The notes beneath the pieces are model-generated. The model was not told where the DNA came from. It searched no databases and saw only the letters and a program-made list of their open reading frames with translations. Below are positions 25,123 to 32,985 of a stretch of DNA of 62,012 bases, one piece after another; position 1 is the first letter of the stretch; every line of letters begins with the position of its first letter. Position numbers and translations under genes: made by a program. Source of the DNA: Deltaproteobacteria bacterium (GTDB taxonomy: Bacteria > Myxococcota > Myxococcia > Myxococcales > 40CM-4-68-19); the NCBI GenBank assembly GCA_005879315.1, contig VBLC01000060.1:1-62012 (forward strand), in the 5' to 3' direction.

Positions 25123-26022
25123 ATGCAGCTGGCGATGCTGGGGCTGGGCAGGATGGGCGGCAACATGGTGCAGCGGCTGCTCAAGGGCGGGCACAAGGTG
25201 ATCGCCTACGACGTCGATTCCAAGCGCGCCACCGAGCTGGCCGCGCTCGGCGCCGCGCCCGCCACGACTCTCGACGAGGTGATCGCTGCGCTGCAGCCGC
25301 CGCGGGTCGCCTGGTCGATGGTGCCGGCGGGCAAGATCACCGAGGAGCTGGTCAACTCGCTGGCCAGCCGCATGCAGCGGGGCGACGTCATCGTCGACGG
25401 CGGCAACGCCAACTTCCGCGATTCGCAAAGGCGCGCCAAGGAGCTGGCCGAGCGCGGCATCCACTTCCTCGACGCCGGCACGAGCGGCGGCGTCTGGGGG
25501 CTCAAGGTCGGCTACTGCCTGATGGTGGGCGGCGCGCCCGAGGCGTACGCCATCGTCGAGCCCGCGCTGCGCACGCTCGCGCCCGAGGGCGGGCTGATGC
25601 ACACCGGGCCGGCCGGCAGCGGCCACTTCGTCAAGATGGTGCACAACGGAATCGAGTATGGCCTGATGACCGCCTACGCCGAGGGATTCGAGATCTTGAA
25701 GACTTCACCCTTCGGCGCGCTCGACTTGCCGAAGATCGCCGGCATCTGGCGCTCCGGCAGCGTGGTGCGCTCCTGGCTGCTCGAGCTCTTGCACGATGCC
25801 CTGCAAAGGGATCCCGGCCTCGACGGCATCCGCGGCTATGTCGAGGACAGCGGCGAGGGCCGCTGGACGGTGCAGGCGGCCATCGACCAGAACGTGCCCG
25901 CGCCGGTGATCACGCTCTCGCTCCTGATGCGCATCGCCTCGCGGCAAGAGGAATCGTTCTCGGCAAAAGTGCAAGCGGCGCTGCGCAACGAATTCGGTGG
26001 GCATGCGGTGAGGAAATCCTGA
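25123..26022 (+). CDS. gnd: 6-Phosphogluconate dehydrogenase, decarboxylating (short form)
   Basis: A 299-residue enzyme converting 6-phosphogluconate to ribulose-5-phosphate and CO2. The cofactor loop GLGRMGGNM is N-terminal. VDGGNANFRDS, DAGTSGGVWGLKVGY and GHFVKMVHNGIEYGLM are the substrate motifs, including the catalytic Lys and Asn. The length fits the short, often NAD-preferring GntZ/YqeC group rather than the 470-residue NADP form. GGAGGGAGCG precedes the ATG at 25123. It stands between tal-pgi and zwf. Confidence 0.94.
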   Translation: MQLAMLGLGRMGGNMVQRLLKGGHKVIAYDVDSKRATELAALGAAPATTLDEVIAALQPPRVAWSMVPAGKITEELVNSLASRMQRGDVIVDGGNANFRDSQRRAKELAERGIHFLDAGTSGGVWGLKVGYCLMVGGAPEAYAIVEPALRTLAPEGGLMHTGPAGSGHFVKMVHNGIEYGLMTAYAEGFEILKTSPFGALDLPKIAGIWRSGSVVRSWLLELLHDALQRDPGLDGIRGYVEDSGEGRWTVQAAIDQNVPAPVITLSLLMRIASRQEESFSAKVQAALRNEFGGHAVRKS

Positions 26023-26023
26023 G

Positions 26024-26051
26024 GCCCGAAGCCTGATGCCCGAGGCCTGAT
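26024..26051 (+). repeat. Two 14-bp tandem repeats before zwf
   Basis: GCCCGAAGCCTGAT (26024-26037) is repeated as GCCCGAGGCCTGAT (26038-26051) with one mismatch, filling the gap between the gnd stop and the zwf ATG at 26055. Each unit creates an out-of-frame ATG, the first opening a 4-codon frame. Confidence 0.7.
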
Positions 26052-26054
26052 GAC

Positions 26055-27605
26055 ATGCCCTACCGCCCCGAAGACGACGAGATCCCCAACCCGCTGCGGC
26101 CCGGGCTGCGCGCCGAGTCGGCGCCCGAGCCGTGCGCCGTCGTCGTCTTCGGCGCCAGCGGCGATCTGGCGCACCGCAAGCTGATTCCCGCGCTCTACAA
26201 CCTGGCCGTGGGCGCGCACCTGCCGGCGGCGTTCGGCGTGGTCGGCGTCGCCAAGAGCGAATACAGCGACGATCAATTCCGCGCCGACATGCGCGAGGCG
26301 GTGGGGAAGTTCTCCCGCACCAAACCCATCGACGAGGACATCTGGGCGGACTTCGCCGCCGGCCTGCGTTACTCGCCGGGATCCTTCGACGATCCGCAGA
26401 CCTTCGTCCGGCTCAAGGGCAAGCTCGAAGAGCTCGACCGCGCCCGGGCCACGCGCGGCAACCGCCTCTTCTACTTCGCCACGCCGCCCAGCACCTTCCC
26501 CACCCTGCTCACGCAATTGAAAAGCGCGGGATTGATCAATCCGCCGAGCGACCCTGCCTTCACCCGCGTCGTCATCGAAAAGCCCTTCGGCCGCGACCTG
26601 GCTTCGGCGCGCGCCCTCAACCGGCTCGTGCTCGAGACCTGCGACGAGCGGCAGGTCTTTCGCATCGATCACTATCTGGGAAAGGAGACCGTGCAGAATC
26701 TTCTGGTCTTCAGATTCGGCAACTCCATCTTCGAGCCGATCTGGAACCGGAAATACGTCGACCACGTCGAGATCACCGCCGGCGAGGAGCTCGGGATCGA
26801 GAGCCGCGGCAGGTATTACGAAGAGGCGGGCATCCTCCGCGACATGATCCAGAACCACGTGCTGCAGCTGGTCTGCCTCACCGCGATGGAGCCGCCGGTC
26901 GCCTTCGACGCAGACGCCGTGCGCGACGAGAAGATCAAGGTTCTGCGCGCCATTGAGACTTTCGACACTCCCGAGGAGGTGATGCGCAACGTCGTGCTCG
27001 GGCAATACACCGCGGGCAGCGTGGCGGGCACCGACGTGCCCGGGTACCAGGAGGAGAAGGACGTCGCCAAGGGCTCGCGCACGCCCACCTTCGTGGCCCT
27101 CAAGCTCAACATCCATTCCTGGCGCTGGGACGGCGTGCCCTTCTATCTGCGCTCGGGGAAGCGGTTGCCGAAGCGCGCCACCGAGGTCGCCATCCACTTC
27201 AGTCCCTTGCCGCATTCTCTCTTCGGCGACGGCCGCACGCAGCCCAACGTGCTCGTCATCCGCGTGCAACCGGAGGAGGGGATCGCGCTGCGCTTCTCGG
27301 CCAAGGTCCCCGGCGAGCGTTACCGGCCGCGCACCGTCTCGATGGATTTCCGCTACGGCACGACCTTCGGCTCGGCCAGCCCCGAGGCCTACGAGCGCCT
27401 CCTGCTCGATGCGCTGCGCGGAGATCAGACGCTCTTCACCAGGAAAGACGAAGTCGAGGCGGCCTGGAAGATCGTCGGCAACATCTTGAAGGTGACCGAA
27501 AGCGGCGAGTTCCCTCCGCCCTATTCCTACGAGGCCGGCACCTGGGGCCCGCAGGCCGCCGATCAGCTGATGGCGCAGGACGGCCGCGCCTGGAGGAGAT
27601 TATGA
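26055..27605 (+). CDS. zwf: Glucose-6-phosphate 1-dehydrogenase
   Basis: A 516-residue enzyme oxidising glucose-6-phosphate to 6-phosphogluconolactone with NAD(P). The coenzyme loop VVFGASGDLAHRKL, the active-site signature RIDHYLGKETVQNLL and the EKPFGRDL motif are all present. The N-terminus is about 20 residues longer than E. coli Zwf (PYRPEDDEIPNPLRPGL), as in actinobacterial and cyanobacterial forms that work with OpcA. Its TGA overlaps the opcA ATG (ATGA). ATG 26055 is chosen because upstream ATGs in the 14-bp repeats are out of frame. Confidence 0.97.
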   Translation: MPYRPEDDEIPNPLRPGLRAESAPEPCAVVVFGASGDLAHRKLIPALYNLAVGAHLPAAFGVVGVAKSEYSDDQFRADMREAVGKFSRTKPIDEDIWADFAAGLRYSPGSFDDPQTFVRLKGKLEELDRARATRGNRLFYFATPPSTFPTLLTQLKSAGLINPPSDPAFTRVVIEKPFGRDLASARALNRLVLETCDERQVFRIDHYLGKETVQNLLVFRFGNSIFEPIWNRKYVDHVEITAGEELGIESRGRYYEEAGILRDMIQNHVLQLVCLTAMEPPVAFDADAVRDEKIKVLRAIETFDTPEEVMRNVVLGQYTAGSVAGTDVPGYQEEKDVAKGSRTPTFVALKLNIHSWRWDGVPFYLRSGKRLPKRATEVAIHFSPLPHSLFGDGRTQPNVLVIRVQPEEGIALRFSAKVPGERYRPRTVSMDFRYGTTFGSASPEAYERLLLDALRGDQTLFTRKDEVEAAWKIVGNILKVTESGEFPPPYSYEAGTWGPQAADQLMAQDGRAWRRL

Positions 27606-28696
27606 GCGAGGCATTCACCGGCGAGCCGATCCCCGCGGGGCAAGCGCCGCGCGACCGGGACGAGCTGGTCATCCGCTTCGAGCAGGGCATCGATCTGCCC
27701 CGCATCAAGCAATTGTTGACCACGGCGCGCGAGCGCGGTGGGCAGTCGCCGGAGACGGTCTGCACCCTCAATCTCGTCGCCATCTACTTCACCGCCGCGC
27801 AGTACGAGCGGGCGCGCGAGGCGCTCGAAGCGGCGGGCACGCTGCATCCCTGCCGCCTGGTCGTGCTGGTCGCGGACACGGCCGTGGCGGCGGAATCGAT
27901 CACGGCGCGCGTGTCGGTGGTGCGGCAGCTGGGCGCGATCTCGATGGAGCGGGTGGTGCTCACCGCCACGGGGCGGGCGGTGCGGCACCTGGAGTCGGCG
28001 ATGCTCGGCCTGCTCGTGCCGGAATTGCCGATGGTGGTGGTCTGGGGCGGCCGGCCGATGGGCGATCTGCTCCAGCGCGCCGTCGAGTCGGCCGACCGGA
28101 TCATCATCGACTCCGGCGCGCGGCCGCCGACGTATCTGGCGGAGATGGCGCAGCTGGTGGCGCGCGGGGCGCCTATCGGCGATCTCGCCTGGGCGCGAAT
28201 CTTTCCCTGGCAGGCCCTGGCGGCGGACGTGCTCGACCTGCCCAACCTGCGTGAGCACCGCGGCAACATCAAGCAGACGCGCGTCGTCTGCGCCGGCGCG
28301 ATCGGCGCCGAAGGCCTGCTGCTCGCCGGCTGGATGGTGTCGCGCAGCAAGCGGATCGAGGCCTCGGTCACCGCCGAGGGCGACGCGCCCGATCCCGGCG
28401 AGGAGAACACGAACCTCACCGGCATCGCGCGCACCGCGCCGGTGGGCTTGGGACAAGTGTCGCTCTTCCAGTTCGTGGCTCCGCCCGCCACCTTCACCTT
28501 CCGCCGCGAGAAGGGAATTCTCGTCGCCGAAGTGAAGGGCGACGACGACGGGGCTTGCGTCCATCGCGTGCGACTGCCGCAGGAGACGCCCGGGCGATTG
28601 CTCAGCCTGGAGCTGAAGCTGCTATCCGGCGTGGACGAGCTCTACGCCGCCTCGCTGCAGGCGGCTGCGCGCCTCTTGCCGCAGAGCAAGAGCTGA
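27602..28696 (+). CDS. opcA: Glucose-6-phosphate dehydrogenase assembly protein OpcA
   Basis: A 364-residue OpcA, the partner that promotes assembly and redox control of Zwf in cyanobacteria and is conserved beside zwf in actinobacteria. It has the family order: TVCTLNLVAIYF, HPCRLVVLVAD, LLVPELPMVVVWGG, RIIIDSG, then DLAWARIFPWQALAAD. It lies between zwf (4-nt overlap) and pgl (TGATG overlap), the canonical neighbourhood. Whether the redox response of cyanobacterial OpcA is kept cannot be told from sequence. Confidence 0.9.
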   Translation: MSEAFTGEPIPAGQAPRDRDELVIRFEQGIDLPRIKQLLTTARERGGQSPETVCTLNLVAIYFTAAQYERAREALEAAGTLHPCRLVVLVADTAVAAESITARVSVVRQLGAISMERVVLTATGRAVRHLESAMLGLLVPELPMVVVWGGRPMGDLLQRAVESADRIIIDSGARPPTYLAEMAQLVARGAPIGDLAWARIFPWQALAADVLDLPNLREHRGNIKQTRVVCAGAIGAEGLLLAGWMVSRSKRIEASVTAEGDAPDPGEENTNLTGIARTAPVGLGQVSLFQFVAPPATFTFRREKGILVAEVKGDDDGACVHRVRLPQETPGRLLSLELKLLSGVDELYAASLQAAARLLPQSKS

Positions 28697-29409
28697 TGTC
28701 GGAAGTCGCCATCGTCTCCGACGTGGCCGCCGCCGCCGCCGAGCTCTTCCTCGAGGCGACCGCCGGAGCCGCCGCGGCGCGGGGACGGGCGGCGGTGGCG
28801 CTCACCGGGGGCTCGAGCGCGGCGCCGCTCTACGCCCGGCTGCGCGGCATCGAGAAGATCCCCTGGCGCGATTTGCAAATCTTCTTTACCGACGAGCGCG
28901 CAGTTCCACCGGACGACGAATTATCGAATTTTGCAATTTTCCAGGGGGTCCTCGGCGGCCGCGTCGCGTCCGCCCAGGTGCATCGGCTGCGCGGCGAGGC
29001 GCGCGACCTCGACGAGGAAGCCCGCCGCGCAGCGCGCGAGATGCGCGAGACCCTGGGCGATCCTCCGCGGTTCGATCTGATGCTCCTCGGCCTGGGGCCC
29101 GACGGGCATGTGCTCAGCCTCTTCGCCGGAGTCCCCGGCAGCGCCGAGCGCGGCGACGACGAGCTCGTCCGGCATGTCGAAGCGCCGCAGCACATCGAGC
29201 CTCGCGTCGAGCGCCTCACCCTGATTCCCTTTCTCCTTTTGACGGCGCGCATGGCGGTCTTGCAGGTGGCGGGCGAGAAGAAGGCGCCGGTGCTGGCCCG
29301 TGCGCTCGAGGGTCCAGAGGATCTGGTCGGCTGCCCCGCGCAATGGCTGCGCCACGCCGTCGGTCGGGTGGTAGTGGTCTGCGACGAAGCCGCCGCCTCG
29401 CAGCTGTAG
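28696..29409 (+). CDS. pgl: 6-Phosphogluconolactonase
   Basis: A 237-residue lactonase of the NagB/DevB fold hydrolysing 6-phosphogluconolactone. VALTGGSSAAPLYARL, the IFFTDERAVPPDDELSN block and LGLGPDGHVLSLF with the catalytic His are the family motifs. The ATG at 28696 overlaps the opcA stop. It closes the glk-to-pgl operon; 52 bp with no obvious terminator separate it from the next plus-strand gene. Confidence 0.94.
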   Translation: MSEVAIVSDVAAAAAELFLEATAGAAAARGRAAVALTGGSSAAPLYARLRGIEKIPWRDLQIFFTDERAVPPDDELSNFAIFQGVLGGRVASAQVHRLRGEARDLDEEARRAAREMRETLGDPPRFDLMLLGLGPDGHVLSLFAGVPGSAERGDDELVRHVEAPQHIEPRVERLTLIPFLLLTARMAVLQVAGEKKAPVLARALEGPEDLVGCPAQWLRHAVGRVVVVCDEAAASQL

Positions 29410-29461
29410 AGTACGGGTCCGCACGGTTGCCGTCCAAGCAGGCCCTCCCCAAGATGGGCAG

Positions 29462-29977
29462 ATGTGGCGCCGCTTCCTCGGCTATGGGTTCGTCGGCTGG
29501 GCGCTGGAGGTCTCCTTCACTGCGCTCACCGACGGCGTTTCGCTGCGCGACCGGCGGCTGAAGGGCCACTCCTACCTCTGGATGCTGCCCATCTACGGCG
29601 CGGGCGGCCTTCTCCTCGAGCAACTGCACCACCACCTCCGCGCGCGGAGCGTACCGCGCTGGGGCCGCTCGCTCGCTTACATGGCAGGCATCTACTCGAT
29701 CGAGCTCGGCAGCGCCGCGCTGCTCAGCCGCGTGATCGGCGAGGTTCCCTGGCGGTATCGGCGCGGCATCAACGTGCGCGGCTACGTGCGGATCGACTAC
29801 GCGCCTTTCTGGTACCTGTGCGGCTGGCTCTTCGAATCGCTGGAGAGCGAGCTGCGCAAGATGGGCCGGCCCTCGCGCAAGACCTGGCGGCCGCGGCTCA
29901 GCGCACCAGCCGCAGATGCGGCCGCGCCGCGCCGCTCTTTTCCGACTGCTCCTGCTCAGGCGGCGGCTCGTCCTTGA
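29462..29977 (+). CDS. CmpB-type (PF06541-like) membrane protein
   Basis: A 171-residue protein with four hydrophobic segments: GYGFVGWALEVSFTAL, YLWMLPIYGAGGLLLEQLHH, MAGIYSIELGSAALL and DYAPFWYLCGWLFESLE. The small membrane family labelled putative ABC transporter type IV (CmpB) shows the same GW-LE and LPIYG signatures. No ATPase partner is adjacent, so a transport role is not supported here. The Ala/Pro-rich last 30 residues overlap the end of the convergent sspB-like gene by 80 bp. The start is ATG at 29462. Confidence 0.65.
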   Translation: MWRRFLGYGFVGWALEVSFTALTDGVSLRDRRLKGHSYLWMLPIYGAGGLLLEQLHHHLRARSVPRWGRSLAYMAGIYSIELGSAALLSRVIGEVPWRYRRGINVRGYVRIDYAPFWYLCGWLFESLESELRKMGRPSRKTWRPRLSAPAADAAAPRRSFPTAPAQAAARP

Positions 29978-30338
29978 CCGCGGCGAGCATCGGGCGGCGC
30001 GCGGGACGCTGCTGCGCGGTCTCGACGACTTCGACGGGCAGGTCCTCCGGCCACACCTGTCCGTCGCCGTTGGCGTTGCTGGTGATGCCGAAGACCGCGG
30101 GCCAGGGGAGAGAGCAGCGGAAAGGCCTGCCGCCAAACGAGAGCGTCGCCTGGATGCGCTGGTCGTCGACCACCAGATCAGGAACCGAGTAGCGGTAGCT
30201 GAGATTGAGACGCAGGTGGGCGTCGCCCATGTATTGCGCAGGGACGACCACGCCCGGCCGGCGCGCGTCGAGGTGGACCATCGCCACCCCTCGCTTCAGA
30301 TAGGAGAGCAGCGTCTCCCTCTTGTCCGGCACCCGCAT
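29898..30338 (-). CDS. sspB: SspB-like ClpXP adaptor protein
   Basis: A 146-residue protein matching SspB, which delivers ssrA-tagged and other substrates to ClpXP. PGVVVPAQYMGDAHLRLNLSYRY and ATLSFGGRPFRCSLPWPAVFGI correspond to the beta-sandwich that holds the degradation tag. The disordered, acidic-to-basic C-terminal tail ends PHLRLVR, much like the ClpX-binding XB motif of E. coli SspB. The ATG at 30338 is preferred over the GTG just before it. It overlaps the convergent gene at its 3' end and is followed by the separate msbA-like gene on the same strand. Confidence 0.82.
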   Translation of the reverse strand: MRVPDKRETLLSYLKRGVAMVHLDARRPGVVVPAQYMGDAHLRLNLSYRYSVPDLVVDDQRIQATLSFGGRPFRCSLPWPAVFGITSNANGDGQVWPEDLPVEVVETAQQRPARRPMLAAVKDEPPPEQEQSEKSGAARPHLRLVR

Positions 30339-30384
30339 CACCTCGATCGCTACTCCTGCCCGCCTCGGCCCGCAAGCGGTTTCA

Positions 30385-32238
30385 CTACGAGTGTGCGGGC
30401 GCTGCGAACTGCAGCTCGTACAGGCGAGCGTACTCTCCTCTGTGCGCGAGCAGCTCGTCGTGCGTCCCCAGTTCCACGATGCGCCCCGCCGCGAGCACTG
30501 CGATGCGCGTCGCGTGGCGGATGGTGGAGAGTCGATGGGCGATCACCAGGCAGGTGCGGTGCTCCATCAGCCGGTCGAGTGCGCGCTGCACTTCGCGCTC
30601 GCTCTCCGTGTCGAGCGCGCTGGTGGCTTCGTCGAGCAAGAGGATGGGTGCATCTTTGAGCAGCGCGCGGGCGATGGCGATGCGCTGCCGCTGTCCGCCC
30701 GAGAGCGTCGCGCCGCGCTCGCCGACGATCGTGTCATAGCCGGCGGGCAGCGCGCGGATGAAACCGTCGGCGCGCGCCGCTTCGGCCGCCGCCTGCAGCC
30801 GCTCTTCCGCCACCGCCGGCTGGCCGTAAGCGATGTTGGCGCGGACCGTGTCGTTGAAGAGGAAGGTCTCCTGCGCCACGAGAGCGATCTGCGCGCGCAA
30901 GCTGGAGAGTGAAGCTTCGCGCAGGTCGCGGCCGTCGAGGGTGATGCGGCCCTCGGTGGGATCGGCGAAGCGCGGCAAGAGATTGAGCAGCGTCGTCTTT
31001 CCGCCGCCGGAGGGGCCGACCAGCGCGACCACCTCTCCTTTGCGCAGCACGAGGTCGACGCTGCGCAGGACCAAAGGCGCCGCCTCCCAGGCCTTGGCCT
31101 TCGATCCGTCGGCGGCGAAGCTCCCTCCACCGCCGTTCTCCCGCGCAGGGTAGCGGTAGGAAACGCGGTCGAAGCGCACCTCCTCGGCGAAGCGGGGCAA
31201 TTCCAGCGGGCCGGAGACGGGCTCGACCGGCTCGTCGAGGATTTCCCAGAGGCGCTGCGCGCCGGAGAGGCCCTGTGTCACGCCCTGGCCGGTGCCGCCG
31301 AGGCTCTTGAGCGGCTGGTAGAGGAGCACGATGGTGGCGAGAAAGGAGATGACCCGCTCCGGCTGGAGCTGTCCGGCGGAAACGGCGCGGGCCGCGAAGA
31401 CGACCGTGGCGGCGATCCCGACGGCCGCCATCCATTCCAGGGTTGGCGTGAAGATGGCGCGGACGAAGAAGCTCTTGCTCATGGTGCCGAGGAAGCGCTC
31501 CTGCTCGGCGGCGAGCTTCTCCCGCTCGTAGCGCTCCATGCCGAAAGACTGGACGATGCGAACACCCTGCAGCGCCTCGTGGAGGATGGTGTAGAGGACG
31601 CCGATCTGCTCCTGGCCGCGGTCGGCGATCCTCTTCAGGCGCCGGGCGAAGCGGAAGATGGGCCAGACGATGAGCGGCACGGCGACGAAGGCGAGCAGCG
31701 CCAGCCGCCAGTCGAGGGCGATGCTGAGCGCGAGCAAGACCAGCACCTGCATGCCGTCGCGCAGGTAGGCGGCGACTCCGTAGGTGACGGCAAACTCGAC
31801 GGCGGCGACGTCGTTGGCGAAGCGCGAGAGCAGATCGCCGGAAGCGCTGCGGGCAAAGAAGGCGGGCGGCAATTCGAGGAGCTTCTTGTGCAGTGCGAGG
31901 CGCAGGTCGGCCACCACGCGCTGGCCGAGCATTCCCATGCAGTAGAACTGTCCGAAGTACGCAGCGCCCCGGACGATGCTGATGGCGAGAATCAAGATCG
32001 GCAGGGCGCGGAGCGCGGTGTCGCGCGAGATCGCGCCCGGGTTCCGCAGGAAGGGGAGCGCGGAGGCCAAGGTGCCGGCGTCGAGAGCGCCGCCTTTGAA
32101 GATGAACTGGAACATCGGCCCGACCAGCCAGCCGAAGGCGCCGGTCGCCGCCGAGAGCACCACCATGGCGAGGATGGCGACCCCGAGCAGGCCCAGGTGC
32201 GGCCGCAGCGAGGCGAGCAGGCGCCGATAGCTCTGCAC
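30385..32238 (-). CDS. MsbA-like ABC exporter (fused permease-ATPase)
   Basis: A 617-residue half-transporter expected to work as a homodimer in the inner membrane. Six helices occupy about 15-310. The ATPase domain has Walker A GPSGGGKTT, signature LSGGQRQRIAIARALL, Walker B PILLLDEATSALD and the switch His in IAHRLSTIRHA. A Gly/Ser-rich insertion (NGGGGSFAADGSKAKAWEAA) lies between the YRYPA loop and the first ATPase strands. MsbA flips lipid A and phospholipids; an LPS role is plausible in this Gram-negative genome, but multidrug exporters look the same. Confidence 0.85.
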   Translation of the reverse strand: MQSYRRLLASLRPHLGLLGVAILAMVVLSAATGAFGWLVGPMFQFIFKGGALDAGTLASALPFLRNPGAISRDTALRALPILILAISIVRGAAYFGQFYCMGMLGQRVVADLRLALHKKLLELPPAFFARSASGDLLSRFANDVAAVEFAVTYGVAAYLRDGMQVLVLLALSIALDWRLALLAFVAVPLIVWPIFRFARRLKRIADRGQEQIGVLYTILHEALQGVRIVQSFGMERYEREKLAAEQERFLGTMSKSFFVRAIFTPTLEWMAAVGIAATVVFAARAVSAGQLQPERVISFLATIVLLYQPLKSLGGTGQGVTQGLSGAQRLWEILDEPVEPVSGPLELPRFAEEVRFDRVSYRYPARENGGGGSFAADGSKAKAWEAAPLVLRSVDLVLRKGEVVALVGPSGGGKTTLLNLLPRFADPTEGRITLDGRDLREASLSSLRAQIALVAQETFLFNDTVRANIAYGQPAVAEERLQAAAEAARADGFIRALPAGYDTIVGERGATLSGGQRQRIAIARALLKDAPILLLDEATSALDTESEREVQRALDRLMEHRTCLVIAHRLSTIRHATRIAVLAAGRIVELGTHDELLAHRGEYARLYELQFAAPAHS

Positions 32239-32280
32239 GGGCGCCTTCTATCACGAGCACTTTTCTGCTACGTCGCGGCG

Positions 32281-32985
32281 ATGCTGGAGACGGCAGGGCG
32301 GGCGCTCTTTCGCTGGCGGAGCTTCACTCCTCTGGCGCTCCTCGCGGTTGCCATTCCTTTGCTCTGGCGCAGCCGCGGGACGGCGAGCGCGCTGTGGTAC
32401 GTCGGCGGACTTTTGCTCTGTCTTTCCGGACAGGCCCTGCGCGCCTGGGTGCTCGGGCTCGTGCCCGAGGGCACCTCGGGGCAGAACGAGACGCTGGAAG
32501 CCGATCGGCTCAACACCACCGGCCCCTACGCCCTGATGCGCAATCCTCTCTATCTGGGGAATCTCGCCATCACCCTCGGCCTCTGCCTGATCGCGCACGA
32601 CCTCTGGCTGCTCGCCGCGGTGGCGCTGCTCTTCGCGCTCCAGTACGCGGCGATCATCGCTGCGGAAGAGAAGTTCCTCGCCGAGCGGTTCGGCGAGCAG
32701 TACCAAGCCTATCGCGCCGGGGTGCCGCGATTCTGGCCGCGCCTTGCGAAGATGCATGCCGCTCCCTGGAACTGGAAGCGCGCGCTGAAGAAGGAGCACA
32801 ACCCTGCCGCGGCGTGGATCGCCATCGCCGTCGTTCTTCTCGGGCTCGATCACCGGACGCGCTGGCCCTACCTGCTCGCGCTTGCGCTCCTGGCCGCCGC
32901 CTGGCTCTCGGTGAAAGGCTGGAAGCACCGCTGGCTGCGCGGCAGCTTCGCCGCGGACTTGCGGCGGCGGCTCAGCGCGCGCTGA
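32281..32985 (+). CDS. Isoprenylcysteine/phospholipid methyltransferase-like membrane protein
   Basis: A 234-residue membrane protein. Hydrophobic helices alternate with the conserved stretch TTGPYALMRNPLYLGNLAITLGL and the later EEKFLAERFGEQYQAYRAGVPRFWP. This is the SAM-binding signature of ICMT/PEMT-type methyltransferases (RNPLYLG ... E...Y..Y). Bacterial members methylate unknown small molecules or lipids; protein isoprenylcysteine is unlikely to be the substrate. It is divergent from the msbA-like gene and overlaps the end of the convergent kinase gene by 14 bp. Confidence 0.8.
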   Translation: MLETAGRALFRWRSFTPLALLAVAIPLLWRSRGTASALWYVGGLLLCLSGQALRAWVLGLVPEGTSGQNETLEADRLNTTGPYALMRNPLYLGNLAITLGLCLIAHDLWLLAAVALLFALQYAAIIAAEEKFLAERFGEQYQAYRAGVPRFWPRLAKMHAAPWNWKRALKKEHNPAAAWIAIAVVLLGLDHRTRWPYLLALALLAAAWLSVKGWKHRWLRGSFAADLRRRLSAR

